64,000 bases of DNA from FEN-1139 sp964396375. GTDB taxonomy: Bacteria; Myxococcota_A; Polyangia; Polyangiales; Polyangiaceae. Within the stretch, counting starts at the first letter, position 1; each line of letters starts with the position of its first letter. Both the position numbers and the translations under genes were made by a program. The notes beneath the pieces were generated by a model. It saw nothing but the letters and a program-made list of their open reading frames with translations, did not search any database and had not been told where the DNA came from. Shown here in pieces: positions 36,001 to 44,762 of the stretch. The DNA lies in the NCBI GenBank assembly GCA_964396375.1, contig CAYNEY010000025.1, positions 1 to 64,000 of the forward strand. The letters run 5' to 3'.

Positions 36001-39000
36001 CAGTGGCCTTGGTGCTCGAGCGCAGCCAGCAGCTCCTGCTCCACCAGCGCGTCGGACGGATCGCGTAGGTGAAGATCAGTGAAGAGCTCAAGGCCACGTT
36101 CGGGGGCTCCCAGAGAGTCGAGGCACAGCCGTGCTAGTTGGAGTCGATCACGGTAGCTTTCGCGTCCCTCACCGAGCGCTGCGATTCGAAGCTCGAGTGC
36201 TCGAGCAAGACCGGGGTGGTCCCCCAGGCAAGTGAGTGCATCGACCAGACCATCCAACGCCTCCTGGTCGGTTGGGATCAAGCCCAACAGGTGCGACCAA
36301 TTGCGCGCCGCGCGCGCTGGATCGGCCAGTGTCTGGGCAGCCAGGCGCGCGGCGCTGCGGTAGGCGGAGACTCGCTTCGGGGGTTCTGGGAACAAGGCTG
36401 CCAGTCGCTCTGCTACCGCGCAGCGATCGGCGGGGCGGTCGAGTTCGGACAGAAGTTCGTCTTGGGTGACCAGCGCCGAGAGAGTGAGCTCCGTCCAGTC
36501 ACCGGCCGAGTCGGCAAGGCGTTGATAGATGTCAAGCGCGCGGGCTGGGTCATGCAAGATTTCTCGGCACCAGTAGCCTGCGTCGGTAAGTAGGGCGGCG
36601 CGACCCTCCAGCGTCTGGGTCCGGGCTGCGGCGTCCCAGAGAACATCCACATAGCGCCGTTGATTCATGGGCGCGTCAGCCAGCCGAGCGATTGCGACGC
36701 GATAGTCCGGGTTGTCGGGATCAGCGGCCAGCAGCCCGCTCATGATGTCGAAGGCGCTGCCTGGATCGACGAGACGGAGCTCGAGGGTGGCTGCTAGCTC
36801 CTCCTTGAGGGAGATGCGCCGTCGCGGATCGCCCACGAACGAGAGTAGTTCACGGAGCACCCGCACCAGTTCGGTGTGCAGCTCGTGATGGGCGAAGTGC
36901 TCGCACAAAAGGTTGCCCGCCAACTCTGCGACCGAAGGTGCCCCCTCCATGGCACGTGCCGACGGCATGACGAGGAGCCGCTCCAGGAGTTCGACTGCGG
37001 GTGGCCAATTCGCGTCGACCAAGAGACCCTTCTGCACCGCATCCCAGGCCTGACGCGGTTGATTGGCGGTGATGCAGAGCACCGCCAAACGTTGCAGGAC
37101 ACGCTGGAGTTCCAGTCCTTGCCAGAGATCGAGGCGTGAGGTGAGGTGAGCGATGTGGCGGTCGAGCAGGTTGTGACGCTCGTAGAGCCGTTCCAAGCTC
37201 GATTCGACCCGAGGATCCCCAGGAACCAGCTGCGAGAGCTCCTCGTAGTAGCCGATTGCCCGGAGCCCGTCTCCCGCCAAATCCTTGGCGGTGACCGCGG
37301 CCTCGGTGAGCAGTGCTACTCGGTCGGATGGCTCGGGTAACGCTGCAAGCGCAGCGTCGTAGAGCCGTAGGAGCTCACTCCACTGACCCTGTGCACCCAA
37401 TCGGAGCTTCACGTGATCGAGTGCCCAGCGGCTTTGGGGTACCAGTTCGAGGACGCGCATCAACGGCGCGAGCAGCGCATCAGGATCGACAGACGCCGAC
37501 TCCGCGAAGCCAAGCAAGCGTCGACCGAGCCCCTCCGCCAGTGCGCGATCTGCTGTTTGCGTGAGGACGGTGTGATAGTCCGAAACGACTTGCTCGGGAC
37601 GCGCAGCTCGGAGACCAAGGGCGTCAAGCCGATCCCAAAACAGCTCCACCGCTGGATGTTGCCGAACGGCCGCTGAAGCAATATCGAGACCCATTCGCGG
37701 ATCGAGTGTCCAGTGGGTGAGCAGACGCTCGAAACCGGAACGACGAAGCGCCAGTGCCTCGAAAGACTCGAGTGTGCCGTCAGTCGTTGGATCGATGCGG
37801 TGTGATGCCTGGTGGATCGACAGCACGCGTTCCACGTCTTCGGCTGTCAGGTCGCGGTCGGGAACCGTGGCCAGAAGGAGGCGGGCTGCGCTGAGGGCCA
37901 GGGAGGCATTGGGGTCGTCGAGCAGGATCTTCAGCTGGGCCTCCAACCGTGGGGAGCTGATGCCAGCTGCGGAAACCTCGGCGAGAAGCTCCATTGCCTG
38001 ATCTGGTTGGCGAAGCTGGGTGAGCAGAAGGTCGGCTCGCAGCAGCTGCACTTCGGTCCGCTCGCTTGGAGCGATCACGTCCACCAATCGGCACAGCGCG
38101 TCTTCCGCACCGGCGTGATCCTCTGCCAAGGTGCATAGCCGTACCAGCTGGCGGAGGGCCAGCTCACTCTTCGGGTTGTCCGTCAGCACACGCTCGACCA
38201 GGGCGCGACTTGCCTCACTATCCCCGAAGTGGGTTTCTTCCAGCGATGCCCATTCGAGGAGCAGCTGTTCGGGGTTCGCCTCCTGCCCGATCCTCCAATC
38301 GAAGAGCCGTGCGAAGCGCTCTCGCTGCCATTCGAGATCTGGGTTCTGTCCGAGGAATTGGGTATATTCCGCGAGATCACTCGGATCGTGGGAGGATTCG
38401 AGGAGGGCTTGATACGCGTCCGCGGCCTCCGCGGAGGTGGTCGGGTGGGCAGCCAACACCCGAGCCTTGGCCCGCAACAACTCGAGCACAGGGGCTCCAC
38501 TCTCCGAACTGGCGGACCACAGCACCTCATCGAGCAGGGTGCTGTATTCCAGCGCAGCGCCTGACCGAGCGGCGAGTGGCTGGAGCTCAAGGAGCAAACC
38601 CGAATATTGGGCGAGATCGGAGGGGGTCTCAATCTGGTGCAGAAGCACCGGAAAGGCGTTGGGGATCGGGCTCCAGTCGTTCACCTGCAGGCAACAGCGC
38701 ACCAATCCTTCCGCGGCCTCCCGATCCTCCGCTTCTGCGCTCAGCGCCTTCTGCCAGAGGCTCCGCTCGAGATCGAGAAGTTGAGGATGAAAAGCCGCCT
38801 CGCGCGCTGCCTGCTTCCAATTGTCGACCGAGAGCGAGATCTCTCCCTGACGATCGAATAGGAACTGGGCGTACCGGTCCCGCGCCGTGACTCGCGCGCG
38901 ACCCTCAGGCTGAGCGTCGACCAGGCGGACCAACGCGGCCTGCCAGAGATCGGTGTCCTCCAAGTGCTCCCCGAGTCGTGCGATTGCCTCGAGCAGGCGC

Positions 39001-39305
39001 AGGACGGGCCGAGTCTTGCGGCTCATCTCGGAACTCTCGGGCCCACCCTCGAGGATCTCGAGGAGCTGGGTGTAGAGTAGACAGCAAGGGCCGTCGGCGC
39101 GCTCCGTGGCCGATCGGAGCGCTGTCTCTACCAGCAGTGCAAGGTCGGCGCGCGCAGAGGGAGTGGCAAGCGCTGAATCGTTTTCGGCCAGACCTGGTAG
39201 GGTACCAGCGCGGAGGCTTTCGAAGACCCTCTCGAGATTCATCGAATCCAACCTGCCAAGAGTCGGCTGGCGGTCGCGGATGGGTGGGGGTTGGTCTTCG
39301 GGCAT
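33081..39305 (-). CDS. Giant tetratricopeptide-repeat protein
   Basis: The 2,074-residue protein consists almost entirely of helical repeats, many recognisable as TPRs, for example LGRVLLTRGDRQQALSEFELAVLIDPGN and LARLHAQKGNHLQARQLLARAAEENPHHP at the C-terminus. No signal peptide, membrane helix or catalytic motif was seen, so it should be a large soluble scaffold. Such proteins are frequent in Myxococcota, where some belong to motility or polarity machines; no evidence ties this one to a pathway. The ATG at 39305 gives the longest form; an ATG at 39242 (MNLERVFESLR) is a reasonable alternative. It is followed by the disordered protein gene. Confidence 0.85.
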   Translation of the reverse strand: MPEDQPPPIRDRQPTLGRLDSMNLERVFESLRAGTLPGLAENDSALATPSARADLALLVETALRSATERADGPCCLLYTQLLEILEGGPESSEMSRKTRPVLRLLEAIARLGEHLEDTDLWQAALVRLVDAQPEGRARVTARDRYAQFLFDRQGEISLSVDNWKQAAREAAFHPQLLDLERSLWQKALSAEAEDREAAEGLVRCCLQVNDWSPIPNAFPVLLHQIETPSDLAQYSGLLLELQPLAARSGAALEYSTLLDEVLWSASSESGAPVLELLRAKARVLAAHPTTSAEAADAYQALLESSHDPSDLAEYTQFLGQNPDLEWQRERFARLFDWRIGQEANPEQLLLEWASLEETHFGDSEASRALVERVLTDNPKSELALRQLVRLCTLAEDHAGAEDALCRLVDVIAPSERTEVQLLRADLLLTQLRQPDQAMELLAEVSAAGISSPRLEAQLKILLDDPNASLALSAARLLLATVPDRDLTAEDVERVLSIHQASHRIDPTTDGTLESFEALALRRSGFERLLTHWTLDPRMGLDIASAAVRQHPAVELFWDRLDALGLRAARPEQVVSDYHTVLTQTADRALAEGLGRRLLGFAESASVDPDALLAPLMRVLELVPQSRWALDHVKLRLGAQGQWSELLRLYDAALAALPEPSDRVALLTEAAVTAKDLAGDGLRAIGYYEELSQLVPGDPRVESSLERLYERHNLLDRHIAHLTSRLDLWQGLELQRVLQRLAVLCITANQPRQAWDAVQKGLLVDANWPPAVELLERLLVMPSARAMEGAPSVAELAGNLLCEHFAHHELHTELVRVLRELLSFVGDPRRRISLKEELAATLELRLVDPGSAFDIMSGLLAADPDNPDYRVAIARLADAPMNQRRYVDVLWDAAARTQTLEGRAALLTDAGYWCREILHDPARALDIYQRLADSAGDWTELTLSALVTQDELLSELDRPADRCAVAERLAALFPEPPKRVSAYRSAARLAAQTLADPARAARNWSHLLGLIPTDQEALDGLVDALTCLGDHPGLARALELRIAALGEGRESYRDRLQLARLCLDSLGAPERGLELFTDLHLRDPSDALVEQELLAALEHQGHWTELVRLLEASLVETRRPAPIHRRLAEIHREHTHDQRALVMALLGAEDPHAASQILASSTDPALDDVPLVLELSDMLLTAAMVDDAEAVLLGQLARFGDRKPRERGVVHERLGRVLLTRGDRQQALSEFELAVLIDPGNPSLLEQKGRLAFELGALDSAEKSFRGLLLLALHHDPGQPEVPARSRLYFELSRIAAARQDQDGANELIASAFDSTLGDEREILALENALLEHEQDELLLRVLDRRLETAVEVGEASRALSAFVARRMAHGSLSGSMLARLRDRADRLCITLQESTSAAVVWDGHHDLVALYRVLGDTECILTLLLSLCDRFADSDVGFELEVEAARLMLEQPERHTEGIDRLLAVWQRCPTRDDLARTLMEVLTEEGRSDELVGLLEHRIAASVHIGELEQADALSLRLADLLRRRGDGEAAARLCRSVVAHKGSESRRALALLAEILEASLPANAERLLEVLEALREASSGTEAALLGARLARVLLLVGDTAAAKRALIDAHTADPQDANVREALIRAQLAAGELDEATTLVNQGLAEQPQDLALGLLRAEVLMRHDRRKEALEVVEELGSHHPSDPRVMSTTLELLLELGETERALRYISGLETEEHAAPATLAHLLLDRGLDLLDPGWLRVVIELLDHGGEEQLALELLAERRSTSPDPRWIDEQRVQLARRGAPRKILVEALLDLLSTASDAELSPLAIELVRNCEEPQELAQVQPYVVRALAVDPTDRALFECFELTHAEGTDPQGFATGCLVAAKAEPESARRIALLERATATLLELGRPEEALEALTSIVVQGPALRLVIRRAECLALLGATHEAIGALDAVVHDPHLLRDPDLFFALRLLAVLHLGLDELVEAFEALAQAHRVDRSHLLTAFELGLLAVDLDEIPTAMTVLRLVTTTAKANENLGGLTSDQYLASLVELARLHAQKGNHLQARQLLARAAEENPHHPLVERLLGAE

Positions 39306-39619
39306 GGATGGAAGGCGACTGGCGGGGCGGCGAGGCGGTGGAACCGGGACTCAGGATAACAGACCCCATGCGCCGGTTGGAAGCAAGGCAGGAGGAAGAG
39401 CATGTCAAGTTGGTTGGAGGTGGTCAGCTGTGTGCGGAAACATTTCGTCTCGGTCGAATCTCTGGTTGGGGGTAGATCGAGGAACAGAGTGAGGCTCAAT
39501 CACCAGCAGATTGGGCAGGGAGCGTGGCAATCCATGGGCTTGGTGGCATCCGAGGCGCATTCGACGATGAGAAGTACGGCGAGGACCAGCATTTCGTGGC
39601 ATTCCAGACGCATTCAACG
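39306..39619. other. 314-base divergent spacer with a duplicated start region
   Basis: This spacer separates the giant TPR gene (minus) and the membrane protein gene (plus). It contains the 46-bp imperfect direct repeat and the short upstream ORF listed separately. No clear housekeeping promoter was identified by eye for either gene. Confidence 0.5.
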
Positions 39620-39641
39620 ATGAGAAGTGCGGCAAGAACCA
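39543..39641. repeat. 46-bp imperfect direct repeat covering a start codon
   Basis: Copies at 39543-39588 and 39596-39641 differ at 7 of 46 positions and are offset by 53 bp. Both contain GACGATGAGAAGT-like sequence with an ATG (39567 and 39620). The second copy carries the start of the membrane protein gene. A local duplication is the simplest origin. Confidence 0.85.
39567..39623 (+). CDS. 18-codon upstream ORF, possible leader peptide
   Basis: The ATG in the first repeat copy opens a frame of 18 residues (MRSTARTSISWHSRRIQR) whose TGA overlaps the ATG of the next gene in ATGA form. Its first residues mirror the start of the downstream protein (MRSAARTTV). It could couple translation or be a remnant of the duplicated start. 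Confidence 0.4.
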   Translation: MRSTARTSISWHSRRIQR

Positions 39642-41410
39642 CCGTCATCGTCCAGCGCCTGTCGGCCCTGCTCGCGGTGGCCATACCGTTGGTGAGCGGT
39701 ATGAGGCTGCTTGGTGCCTCAGGAGGCTACACCGACGAGTTGACCGCCGTTCGCACCTTGCTGGTCGTGGATGCGGACGGCTCGGGCCTGGTCTCCATGC
39801 TGCTTGGCCAGGCGTGCTTGCTGGTGCCGTTCGGCTCGCTCGGCTTCCGGGTGAGCCTTCTTGCGGCTTTGGCGCTTGGCGTGCTGGGGTGGTCTGTTCA
39901 CCGCCTCGCCTCCATGGTTCTGGAGGCGTATCTGCCGCGTCCGGGTTGGGTGGGGCTCTTCGCTCTGCTCTCGAGTCTCACCGTAACGAGTTCGCACCAG
40001 CTGGCAGGTTCAAGTCCCGTTGAGCCGAAGCCCTGGGTGGCCACATGCTTTTTGGTGGTGCTCGCGGAGAGTGCCATGCGGGCGCGACGGCAGAGTGGGC
40101 GCGCCGCTATCGCCCCCACCGCTCTCGCGGGGCAATGTGCACTCGCCACGGCGCTCTTGGTCGAGGATCCATCGGTCAGTCTGCTGGGATGGCTCTTGAT
40201 CGCGCCTCAGATTGTGGGTGAAATACGATCGCGTCGCACCCTCGCGGCGGCTGGAAGCGGGGTGTTGCTGGTGGGGCTGCCTGCCCTATCGTTGATGCAG
40301 AAGACCTCCGCGGAGGCATTGGGTCCGGCTCGGGGTCTCGGGGCCTGGTTCGCCGGCTGGTGGCACGGCACAAGTCCCGGCGAGGGGCTCGAAGGCCTGG
40401 TCCGGGAGCTGGGACCTGTGCTTGGCGTGGGCCTGTTGATTGGGAGCGCCGCCTCCCTCGTTCCGCGTCGAGGGCGGTGGATGGGCCTCCAGCTGCTCGC
40501 CATCGTCTTCGTTGCCATGCTGCTCTGGAACCCGCGGCGGGCTGCATCCGAGGTGACAGCGGAGCGACTGATGGCGTTGGTGGCAAGTGTGGTCTTGTTC
40601 GCAATCGGGGTCTTTTACCTCACCGAGCGGCTGACCGCCGCGATGCCGAGGCTCACCGAACTCGCGCTGGGGCTTTCGGCGGCGGCGCTCACGCTCACCC
40701 TGGCCACCCGCGCTGACCCGGCCAATCCTTCTCAGGAAGGCCCGAGAGGGATCGCCCGGGCAGTCTTCGTGGAAGAGTCGCTGGTTAGGCTCCCACCGGC
40801 CGCGCTGGTGTTGGTCGAAACCCGAGCGTCCCACTTGGCGATGCTCACCGCCCGTTATCTCTCCGGGGTCCGCCCCGATCTGCTCACCGTGCCGCTCTAC
40901 TTTGCCCACAGTGACCGGTTTTCCGCTGAACTGCTCCACAACGAGCCCATGATCCTGCCGTTGATCCGCGATCTCTCGGTGAACGGCAGACCGAGTGAAT
41001 TCGCGCTCTCACAGCTCGCAGACCGTCGCGGGGTCTTCGTTGAGCTGACGTCTGCGATCGACGCACCGCTTCGCGAGCACATCCTGCCCCGGGGGCTGTG
41101 GGGGGAGGTGATGGCGCATGCTGTCGCCCGTTCGGATCGCGGGTTGGCGGTGCAAGCGAGTCGGAGCAGCCTGGCGCGGATTCTGCGTGTGCTTGGCGGC
41201 GAGCAGCACGAAGACCTTGAGCTTACCCGGATGGTGGCCCACCGGGTGAAGGAACAGATCCTGTTTCTGCTCGCCTTCGGAGATCGGGGTCCGGTCCCGG
41301 AGTTGCTCGAGCAATACCGCGCGTTGATGCCGACCGATCCCTGGCCCACCTTGGTCACCCGGGCGATGGAAGACAAACCGCGTGGCGCGGTCCGTATCGA
41401 GGGTTCATGA
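39620..41410 (+). CDS. Polytopic membrane protein, DUF2723-like
   Basis: The 596-residue protein has about ten hydrophobic segments and a soluble C-terminal region. The N-terminal part (SGGYTDELTAVRTLL, LLGQACLLVPFGSLGFRVSLLAALALG) resembles the start of DUF2723 (PMT/TMEM260-like) proteins, which normally read DSGELxAA and AHPPGYPLY. Here the second motif is changed to VVDADGSGL. The later VLVETRASHLAMLTARYLSGVRPDLLTVPLYF also matches that family's layout. DUF2723 proteins are thought to be lipid-linked glycosyltransferases; the altered motif makes catalysis uncertain. The start choice follows the second repeat copy; an extension upstream to 39524 looks unlikely. Confidence 0.65.
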   Translation: MRSAARTTVIVQRLSALLAVAIPLVSGMRLLGASGGYTDELTAVRTLLVVDADGSGLVSMLLGQACLLVPFGSLGFRVSLLAALALGVLGWSVHRLASMVLEAYLPRPGWVGLFALLSSLTVTSSHQLAGSSPVEPKPWVATCFLVVLAESAMRARRQSGRAAIAPTALAGQCALATALLVEDPSVSLLGWLLIAPQIVGEIRSRRTLAAAGSGVLLVGLPALSLMQKTSAEALGPARGLGAWFAGWWHGTSPGEGLEGLVRELGPVLGVGLLIGSAASLVPRRGRWMGLQLLAIVFVAMLLWNPRRAASEVTAERLMALVASVVLFAIGVFYLTERLTAAMPRLTELALGLSAAALTLTLATRADPANPSQEGPRGIARAVFVEESLVRLPPAALVLVETRASHLAMLTARYLSGVRPDLLTVPLYFAHSDRFSAELLHNEPMILPLIRDLSVNGRPSEFALSQLADRRGVFVELTSAIDAPLREHILPRGLWGEVMAHAVARSDRGLAVQASRSSLARILRVLGGEQHEDLELTRMVAHRVKEQILFLLAFGDRGPVPELLEQYRALMPTDPWPTLVTRAMEDKPRGAVRIEGS

Positions 41411-41451
41411 AGGGTCACCGTGACTGAGCCAAGCTAGGGTATAACGGCCGT

Positions 41452-43050
41452 ATGCCCCCCTTGCGCCCCCGGCCCCTGGCATCGTCCTCCAAGGATGGTG
41501 TCGATGCCTTGCTCAGCCAAACGCGGCTCCTTCAGCACGAGCAACGGGCGCTCCGTGACGTCTGGTTCTCGCGGCTGGAGCTGGATGGCAAAGATGAGGT
41601 GCTGTTCGAACTCGAGGTCTTGCTGAAGGCCACCGCCTGCTTCGCCAACCCTCGCAACCATCCTGGTCCCCAGAAACGGACGCCAGTGGTGGCTCAGGAT
41701 TTTCGTCACGCTACGGCCTTGTTTCGGGATGGAATGCTGCGAGCCGTAGCGCTGGCGCGGCAGCTTCTCGGTTCTCGCGATCAGGCCTTCGTGTTCCACC
41801 GGTACCTGGAGACGGTTCTTCCGGAGGACTCCGCACGCACACGATTGTTGCACGAAGGCACGCAGCAGGACACCCCCGAAGAAAGCCTAGTCGTACTGCG
41901 TCACGAGCTCACCAGCATCCTTGAAGTGCTGGAGGGTACGCTCCGAGCACCGCGTATCCCGTATCGCACCTTCTATGCGATGCTTAGCCTGGTGCAGCGG
42001 GAGGTTGGTCGCAACGCCTTCTTCAACCCGCTCACTGCTCTGGAGTTTCGCCCTGAATTCGATCGGATCAAGTCCAGCCAGGTGCTCGATCTGATTCGGA
42101 GCGTGAGTGGTGAGGACGCGCATCGCCTGGTTGCCCTCACATTTTTATCTCTCTTTCGTATGCTGCGGTACGTCCAACTCCTGGACGAGTTGAGTCAAGA
42201 GAGCGGGCGACGTCAGCGACGTGTGTTGGGTCGCTCTACTCTGGTGTTGAGTGTGCTTCGCTCGGACGCACGGGCGCTGTCCGACTATCTGAGGAGGCAG
42301 GCCGGCACCTCTCTGGGAGCGAGCTACGAGCGCACCCTGCTCGACACACGCGCCGAAGAGTTGCGTGATCGCCGTGACGCCTACCGGGCCTCAGGACACC
42401 GACTGATTGGGATCCGGAGCGCCCTGGAAGGTATCGCTGGCAACCTCCGTCTAGAGATGCGTCGCGTGTTCTGCTACGAGCTTCCGGTCCTCGAAGAGCT
42501 GACCAACGAGGTGGATATCCGTCCGATCCTGCAGGGCGCGGTGGGTTGTCTCCGGCCGGCGCTCAAGAACGCGGTTCTGTTCTTCGGCAAGGCGCTGGGC
42601 GTGAGCCTCGAGGAGCAAGGCGTATTCGACGACGCGGCGGCGCGGCGCGAGATGAGCGAGAGATTGCGGCGAGATGTTTGGATGTTCGCGCAAATAGTCC
42701 GAGCGTTCGCCACCAAGGCTGAGCACTCGAACCCCGAGGATCGGTGGACCGCGGTGGCCAGCTTCCAGTTCGTTCGGGAGTTTTTGGCCTATTTTCGCGC
42801 CATGGGCTACCCGTTGCTCCGTTCCTCGGACTACCCGCGGTTCGACGCCTTCATGAGCGCCATCGAGCATCTCGAGGACTCGGAGCTCCACAGCGAGGAC
42901 ACGCTCCGCAATGCCATCCTCGAGTGCGGCGCGTTCCACGAATATCTGCTCGCGCTGCTCGACGAGATCTCGAAGCGCGACGTCTTGACCCAGGTTACGT
43001 TCGATCGCCGCGCAGCCGCCTCGGCGCTCCGGCTCTATCTCGGGGAGTGA
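41452..43050 (+). CDS. Conserved-looking hypothetical protein, all-helical, 532 residues
   Basis: The protein has no signal peptide, no membrane helix and no catalytic motif that I recognise. It is strongly alpha-helical and Arg/Leu/Glu-rich, with stretches such as VLRHELTSILEVLEGTLRAPRIPYRTFYAMLS and ALEGIAGNLRLEMRRVFCYELPVLEELTNEVDIRP. TATAAC lies six bases before the ATG (41440-41445), with no ribosome site, so the transcript probably begins at the start codon. The spacing of 41 bases after the membrane protein gene allows either its own promoter or read-through. Function unknown. Confidence 0.75.
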   Translation: MPPLRPRPLASSSKDGVDALLSQTRLLQHEQRALRDVWFSRLELDGKDEVLFELEVLLKATACFANPRNHPGPQKRTPVVAQDFRHATALFRDGMLRAVALARQLLGSRDQAFVFHRYLETVLPEDSARTRLLHEGTQQDTPEESLVVLRHELTSILEVLEGTLRAPRIPYRTFYAMLSLVQREVGRNAFFNPLTALEFRPEFDRIKSSQVLDLIRSVSGEDAHRLVALTFLSLFRMLRYVQLLDELSQESGRRQRRVLGRSTLVLSVLRSDARALSDYLRRQAGTSLGASYERTLLDTRAEELRDRRDAYRASGHRLIGIRSALEGIAGNLRLEMRRVFCYELPVLEELTNEVDIRPILQGAVGCLRPALKNAVLFFGKALGVSLEEQGVFDDAAARREMSERLRRDVWMFAQIVRAFATKAEHSNPEDRWTAVASFQFVREFLAYFRAMGYPLLRSSDYPRFDAFMSAIEHLEDSELHSEDTLRNAILECGAFHEYLLALLDEISKRDVLTQVTFDRRAAASALRLYLGE

Positions 43051-43087
43051 ACGCTCGGCGGGCGCTCGCGCTCTGGGCGCACACGAA

Positions 43088-43124
43088 AAGAGCACGCGGT
43101 GGGGCATCCCAACCACGTGCTCTT
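43088..43124 (-). terminator. Intrinsic terminator, probably of the histone-like gene
   Basis: AAGAGCACG (43088-43096) and CGTGCTCTT (43116-43124) form a 9-bp stem with further pairing inside the loop. On the minus strand the stem is followed by a T-run (TTTT to 43086). It also lies 37 bases after the plus-strand gene ending at 43050 and may serve both. Confidence 0.6.
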
Positions 43125-43302
43125 GGCGCCGAGCCCCGAAGCCCCCTGAGGGACCGGGGAAGACCTGCTCACACTGGGCAGGCCCTTCTCGGACTCGGAC
43201 GGAGAGAACCTTCAGCGGGTGGAGTCGAATTCAAAGACGCTCCGCCCAGGTGCTCTCCTGGTATGTCGGCCTGTCGATGGTCGACCGGCCGACTCCCGCG
43301 AC

Positions 43303-43506
43303 TCAGGCGGCCTTCTTGGCGCGCTTCACGCGACGCTTCGCAACCTTCTTCGCCTTGGGGGCGGCTGGTGCAGCTTTCGCGACCTTCTTTGCAACCTTCT
43401 TCGCAGCCTTCTTGGCGCGCTTCACGGTGCGCTTCTTGGCGACTTTCGGGGCCTTCTTCGCGGGTGCCTTGCGGGCGGTCTTGGTCTTGCTCTTCTTTGC
43501 GGCCAT
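43303..43506 (-). CDS. Histone H1-like, Lys/Ala-rich DNA-binding protein
   Basis: This 67-residue protein is almost entirely Lys, Ala, Val, Pro and Arg, with repeats of the AAKKVAKKVAK and RRVKRAKKA kind, like the tail of eukaryotic linker histone H1 and bacterial Hc1-type proteins. It should bind and compact DNA without strong sequence preference. ATG at 43506 has a good GGGAGG site; an upstream in-frame ATG at 43578 lies too near the promoter. A strong promoter (43566-43595) and a terminator at 43088 make it a single-gene unit with a long 3' end. Confidence 0.85.
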   Translation of the reverse strand: MAAKKSKTKTARKAPAKKAPKVAKKRTVKRAKKAAKKVAKKVAKAAPAAPKAKKVAKRRVKRAKKAA

Positions 43507-43565
43507 TGTTTGCCTCCCTGGACTCCTCGGAACGGATTGGCCGTTACCGAGAGTATGTTGCAAGA

Positions 43566-43595
43566 CGTATATTGCCACCTATGGTGTGCTGTCAA
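43566..43595 (-). promoter_or_regulatory. Promoter of the histone-like gene
   Basis: On the minus strand there is a perfect TTGACA (43595-43590), an 18-base spacer and TATACG (43571-43566). A tract of seven T lies just upstream, like an UP element. The start near 43559 gives a leader of about 50 bases. It occupies part of the 434-base divergent region 43507-43940, which holds no other gene. Confidence 0.65.
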
Positions 43596-43880
43596 TGAAA
43601 AAAATGCATTGCAATTCTTCGTTCTGCACCAAAGGTGCGGAAAACGATCCGCAGAGCCTTCATACCGCACAGAATCTCAGTGGCTCCCGTTTGGCCTAAG
43701 TAAGCGAAATGTGTTCAGTATTCTGAAATGGAACGACACCGCTCCGCCAGGACCGGCCTTGGAGTTTGCTTCTCGGTTGCCGACCGAAAAATCGACATGC
43801 CCCTGGTCCAGAGGCGCTTGCTGACCCTCGCATTCGTCATCACTGCGCTGTGCCGAACGCAAGGCGCTGGGCAGGGGTGG

Positions 43881-43909
43881 TTGACGACGGGCACGCGAAG
43901 CGATACCGC
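43881..43909 (+). promoter_or_regulatory. Candidate promoter of the OmpA-like/ppx operon
   Basis: TTGACG (43881-43886), 17-base spacer, TACCGC (43904-43909), leading to a short leader with GAGGA before the ATG at 43941. Confidence 0.45.
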
Positions 43910-43940
43910 GAGGCTCCCCTAAAGCCTGAGGAATCCTCCG

Positions 43941-44762
43941 ATGAGATCTGCCCGCCTTCGTTCGTCGACCGTTGTCGCTGCGTTGCTCTGCCTTCCGTTG
44001 GCCGCTGGCTGCGGTTACTCGCAGGAAGAGTGGGATCAGAAGACCCGCGAGGGCGAGGGTGCTCGCACCAACCTCGAGCACGCGAGGCGGTCGCTCGAGA
44101 AATGTGAGCGCGACAGCGCGGACGTTGCTCATGAGCTTGATTCGGTCAAGAAGCGCCTGCTCGAGCAGGGGGTCGATCTGGATCGGCTGGAGTCCAGCGC
44201 ACCGGAACAGAAGCGCGCCTTCGAGGAGTATTCAGCGAGAAAACGGCAGTTGGAAGAGTTATCAGGCCAGCTGCGCGCCCTTCACTCTCGTTTGGGTGAG
44301 CTGGGTGAGCCGGAGGTTCGCCTCGAGCTGCGAGAAAACCGCGTGCGGCTGGTGCTGCCAGCGGACCGACTCTTCGAGCCCAGTGCCGTGACTCTGCGCG
44401 CCGACGGACGGAGCTTGTTGGCTCGAGTTGCGGCGGCGCTCGGCAGCGAACCGAAACTGCTTCTTCGGCCGCTCGAGGTCCGTGTTCACGCTGACCCAGT
44501 TTCGACCCCGCTCCGTGGCAACCAGGATGTCTGGGCGCTGTCCCTCGGTCGGAGCCGGAGCGTGGTGGCGGCGCTGCTCGATTCGAAGGAACGGGGTGGT
44601 GGTGGTCTCGATGCTGCTCGGGTGAGCGCGGCTGGTGCCATCAGCAGCGAGTCTGCCGTGGTCCACGAAAATGAGCAGAATCGCCCCAAGAATGGCGGGA
44701 TCGAGCTCTTGTTGGGGCCACTGCCGGAGGAGGCACTCGATCTCTCCACGTTGCGGCTGTGA
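43941..44762 (+). CDS. Lipoprotein with coiled coil and OmpA/MotB-like C-terminal domain
   Basis: The 273-residue product has a signal ending in LAAGC (lipobox, Cys24). A coiled coil follows at about residues 35-115 (KTREGEGARTNLEHARRSLEKCE). The C-terminal domain is OmpA-like, with VRLVLPADRLFEPSAVTLRADGRSLLARVAAAL matching the first half of the peptidoglycan-binding fold. The second half is divergent: WALSLGRSRSVVAAL fits the helix, but the usual NxxLSxxRA motif is only partly kept. It probably links the envelope to peptidoglycan. Its stop overlaps the ppx start. Confidence 0.78.
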   Translation: MRSARLRSSTVVAALLCLPLAAGCGYSQEEWDQKTREGEGARTNLEHARRSLEKCERDSADVAHELDSVKKRLLEQGVDLDRLESSAPEQKRAFEEYSARKRQLEELSGQLRALHSRLGELGEPEVRLELRENRVRLVLPADRLFEPSAVTLRADGRSLLARVAAALGSEPKLLLRPLEVRVHADPVSTPLRGNQDVWALSLGRSRSVVAALLDSKERGGGGLDAARVSAAGAISSESAVVHENEQNRPKNGGIELLLGPLPEEALDLSTLRL

